DNA of 64,000 bases from Candidatus Pseudothioglobus singularis PS1 (lineage in GTDB: Bacteria; Pseudomonadota; Gammaproteobacteria; PS1; Pseudothioglobaceae). Position numbers and translations under genes: made by a program. A model generated the notes under the pieces. It saw only the letters and a list, made by a program, of their open reading frames with translations, ran no database searches and was not told where the DNA came from. The stretch is from assembly GCF_001281385.1 (NCBI RefSeq), contig NZ_CP006911.1:930001-994000 (forward strand), written 5' to 3'. Below, piece by piece: positions 62,007-64,000 of this stretch. Position 1 is the stretch's first letter; each line of letters starts with the position of its first letter.

Positions 62007-63440
62007 TTATTTCATGCCTGTTGAGGCAATTCCTGTTGTAATATATTTTTGAAGAAAAACAAAGACCAGTGTTGTTGGTACCAAGCTTACCACCGTCATT
62101 GCAAGAGCATAATGCTCCCTCGCAAGATACTCTCCATTAAAGTCAAGCAAACAAAGCTGAATAGTGTAAGCGGCTTTTGTTGTTGAAACAGCTATCATAG
62201 GGAGGATGAGATCATTCCAACGCCATATAATAGAAAGAATTCCAAGCACAGCTATTGCAGGCAGTGCCAATGGAAATATAATTCGCCAATAAATTGTCCA
62301 CTCACTAGCTGCATCCATTCTTGCAGCCTCCAAGAGTTCATCTGGAATCGTAAGCATATATTGCCTGAGCATAAAGACCCCAGTAGGTGTCGCTGCTCCC
62401 GGAATGATTACCCCCCAAAGAGAGCCAGAGAGACCTGTCATTGTTACCATTTTAAAAATACCCACAATGAGTACCGATGCAGGAACCATTAAAGTTGCCA
62501 AAATGATAACAAAAAAGATGACCTGTCCATTAAATCGATACTTAGATAAGGCGAAAGCTGCCATAGAGTTAATCAGCAGTGTTATCAAGGTTGCTACTAT
62601 TGTAACGAAGACCGAATTATTGAGACACCTAACCGCATCAAAGCTTTTTAGGGCTTTTTTAGTTAAAGGATCCGTATAGTTGATCCAAGAAGGCTTTAAA
62701 TTTTTGTTAATAATAATTTCATTTTGAGGAAGCTTGGTTATGCCTCCTTTGGGATTGGAGACAAGCCTTGCATTGACAGTGTCTTTGGTTGGGTTAATTC
62801 GGCTCACAGAGTACTCAACTAATTCTCCCGTTTGAGGATCCATCATGGACACCAAAATTTGCGCTGTAAATCCATTCGGTTTATAGGGCTTGAGTCCTAA
62901 ATATTCAGATAACAACCTCGCATCCTCGTCAACAAGGCTGTCCACTATTGCTTGAGGATCATATTCCTTCTTAGCACTCGGAAACATGCTTGGGTACTTG
63001 ATGAGCCAGTCAGGTAGGTTTTGGCTAAGAATTAAATCCTTAGCCATTACGGATACCAGTCCAAAGTGCGATCTTAAAGCGTAGTATTCATTTCCACTAA
63101 AATTTTTGATATAGTTGACAACGTCCTTTTCAGCTCTTTCGTCATCACTCAAATTTTTCCAAAACATGACCCATGGCTCGAGGTCTTTCATAATAAGAAT
63201 ATCTTTACCATCTGGCCCATAGGTTGTGGCTCTTGCAATACGCTCATAGTCCATTGGTAGAAAATTAGTATCATACTTTTGAAGTAAGAATTGTGACTTA
63301 ACTGAGTTCATTACTAGCCACAAAACTGGCAAAAAGATGATCAAAAAGCCAAGAAATAAAAAACCATAAGAGATCCAGTCGGTCAGACTAGCTTTCTTTT
63401 TGCCCTGTCTACGAGTAAAAAATTTAATGACATCTGTCAT
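62007..63440 (-). CDS. Sugar ABC permease (MalG type) with large insertion
   Basis: A 477-aa permease, where the MalG type usually has 275-300 aa. The first helix is at about residues 25-50 and ends WLVMNSVKSQFLL. A polar segment of about 210 residues, which should lie in the periplasm, then follows before the second helix (SVFVTIVATLITLLINSMAAF) near residue 270. The EAA loop is in LLEAARMDAASEWTIYWRIIFP near 368. AglG-type alpha-glucoside permeases also carry an insertion, but a shorter one. It overlaps the MalF-type gene by 4 bases. Confidence 0.88.
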   Translation of the reverse strand: MTDVIKFFTRRQGKKKASLTDWISYGFLFLGFLIIFLPVLWLVMNSVKSQFLLQKYDTNFLPMDYERIARATTYGPDGKDILIMKDLEPWVMFWKNLSDDERAEKDVVNYIKNFSGNEYYALRSHFGLVSVMAKDLILSQNLPDWLIKYPSMFPSAKKEYDPQAIVDSLVDEDARLLSEYLGLKPYKPNGFTAQILVSMMDPQTGELVEYSVSRINPTKDTVNARLVSNPKGGITKLPQNEIIINKNLKPSWINYTDPLTKKALKSFDAVRCLNNSVFVTIVATLITLLINSMAAFALSKYRFNGQVIFFVIILATLMVPASVLIVGIFKMVTMTGLSGSLWGVIIPGAATPTGVFMLRQYMLTIPDELLEAARMDAASEWTIYWRIIFPLALPAIAVLGILSIIWRWNDLILPMIAVSTTKAAYTIQLCLLDFNGEYLAREHYALAMTVVSLVPTTLVFVFLQKYITTGIASTGMK

Positions 63441-64000
63441 AGCTTGACTTGTCTCCTAGTTAAGTAGAATTGAAGCAAAGAAAGAACGATTAATATCAGC
63501 GCAACAATTAGAGAAGCCATTGCCGCAATGCCTAGGCCAAAGAATGTTTTTTGGCCACGTATTCCGGCATTTTCAACAATATAAGAAACAAGTGAGATCC
63601 ACCCAACTTGAAGCGCATAAAGCTCCTCAAATGCCTGAACCGCTTTAATGAGTGACAGTACTGTTACAACTAGTAAGATTGGCATTAATAAGGGCAGTGT
63701 AATGCGCCAAAAAACTCGCCTCTCTGAAGTCCCGTCCATTTGAGCAGCCTCATAAAGGTCTCTAGGAATTGACTGAAGTCCAGCCAACAAGATGAGCATA
63801 TAAAAACCCATATGAGCCCATGTATAGACAAAGATTGACCAGAACATTGTCCAGTTTGGATCCATTAGCCACTGGATCGGCTCACTAATCCAGTTCCAGT
63901 CTATTAGTGTTTGAGACAACATGCCTTGCCTCTTCAGTATAAGAGTCCATAAAAATGCAACAACCACAGGGCTCAGCATGACTGGATAAAAAAATACAGC
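63437..64000 (-). CDS. Sugar ABC permease (MalF type), 5' part beyond the window
   Basis: The frame is open to the right edge, so the gene is cut; 187 codons plus the stop are visible, starting AVFFYPVMLSPVVVAF. The internal Met is not the start. Several membrane helices and the EAA loop DLYEAAQMDGTSERRVFWRITLP are present. It pairs with the MalG-type permease, with a 4-base overlap. The binding protein of the system should lie beyond the window. Confidence 0.9.
   Translation of the reverse strand, partial: AVFFYPVMLSPVVVAFLWTLILKRQGMLSQTLIDWNWISEPIQWLMDPNWTMFWSIFVYTWAHMGFYMLILLAGLQSIPRDLYEAAQMDGTSERRVFWRITLPLLMPILLVVTVLSLIKAVQAFEELYALQVGWISLVSYIVENAGIRGQKTFFGLGIAAMASLIVALILIVLSLLQFYLTRRQVKL

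Noticed and set aside
1-64000. CRISPR arrays, insertion sequences, prophage genes, rRNA genes or a replication origin.
   Set aside because: I saw no regularly spaced repeats, transposase or integrase motifs, phage structural genes, rRNA segments or clusters of DnaA boxes.

Overview
The window is AT-rich bacterial chromosome, densely coded, with short gaps and many overlapping stop/start codons. The gene content points to a free-living aquatic gammaproteobacterium: a complete isc operon in gammaproteobacterial order with hscBA and fdx, DjlA, UmuDC, PntAB, and small marine-type proteins such as the TIGR02450-like Trp-rich protein. A relative of the SUP05/Arctic96BD-19 (Candidatus Thioglobus) group is my best guess. 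That is an inference from overall character, not a proven identification. I see no phage, plasmid, insertion sequence, CRISPR array or rRNA; one tRNA gene is present.

Region by region. 1-18.7 kb: a zinc-ribbon protein (partial), pseudouridine breakdown (psuG-psuK), a photolyase-related protein, a periplasmic 5'-nucleotidase, an RND permease without its adaptor, a nucleoside phosphorylase, many very small (27-71 aa) mostly membrane proteins, a MORN-repeat protein, a gamma-glutamylcyclotransferase, an Asp/Asn-hydroxylase-type protein, DjlA, and the proton-translocating transhydrogenase pntAB. 18.7-24.6 kb: an autotransporter, a PhyH dioxygenase, tRNA-Ser(GGA), and metG with a one-base frameshift. 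24.7-31.7 kb: Fe-S assembly (apbC, then fdx-hscA-hscB-iscA-iscU-iscS-iscR on the minus strand, behind a recognisable IscR-type promoter, with cysE upstream). 31.8-41.8 kb: housekeeping genes (lipid A-type acyltransferase, TolC, ilvE-zinc finger-aroK, M48 protease, rsgA, slyD, hemH, CbiX-like).

41.8-57.2 kb is a coherent sugar module. Ten minus-strand genes run from a sugar-binding protein through two permeases, an ATPase and an aldo/keto reductase to gnd, zwf, pgl, a cupin and glk. Imported sugar, most likely glucose, would be phosphorylated by Glk and oxidised by Zwf-Pgl-Gnd to pentose phosphate and NADPH. An 18-bp perfect palindrome of LacI-family type contains the -35 box of the promoter in front of the binding protein, and a 12-bp hairpin after that gene probably sets its excess over the permeases. 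Next to it lie a response regulator, histidine kinase and AGE-family sugar epimerase with overlapping ends, resembling the glucose-sensing arrangement of pseudomonads, plus a DUF1479 dioxygenase and a SnoaL-like protein. 57.3-64 kb: umuDC, whose UmuD has a 53-residue N-terminal DNA-binding-like extension and whose promoter is followed by a perfect inverted repeat; an 8-oxoguanine deaminase-type amidohydrolase; and a second sugar-type ABC transporter running off the right edge, with a MalG-type subunit carrying a large insertion.

Most interesting for follow-up: the possibly self-regulated UmuD, the operator-controlled sugar operon, the damaged and substituted metG, the photolyase-like protein lacking most of its expected Fe-S cysteines, and the clusters of tiny membrane proteins.
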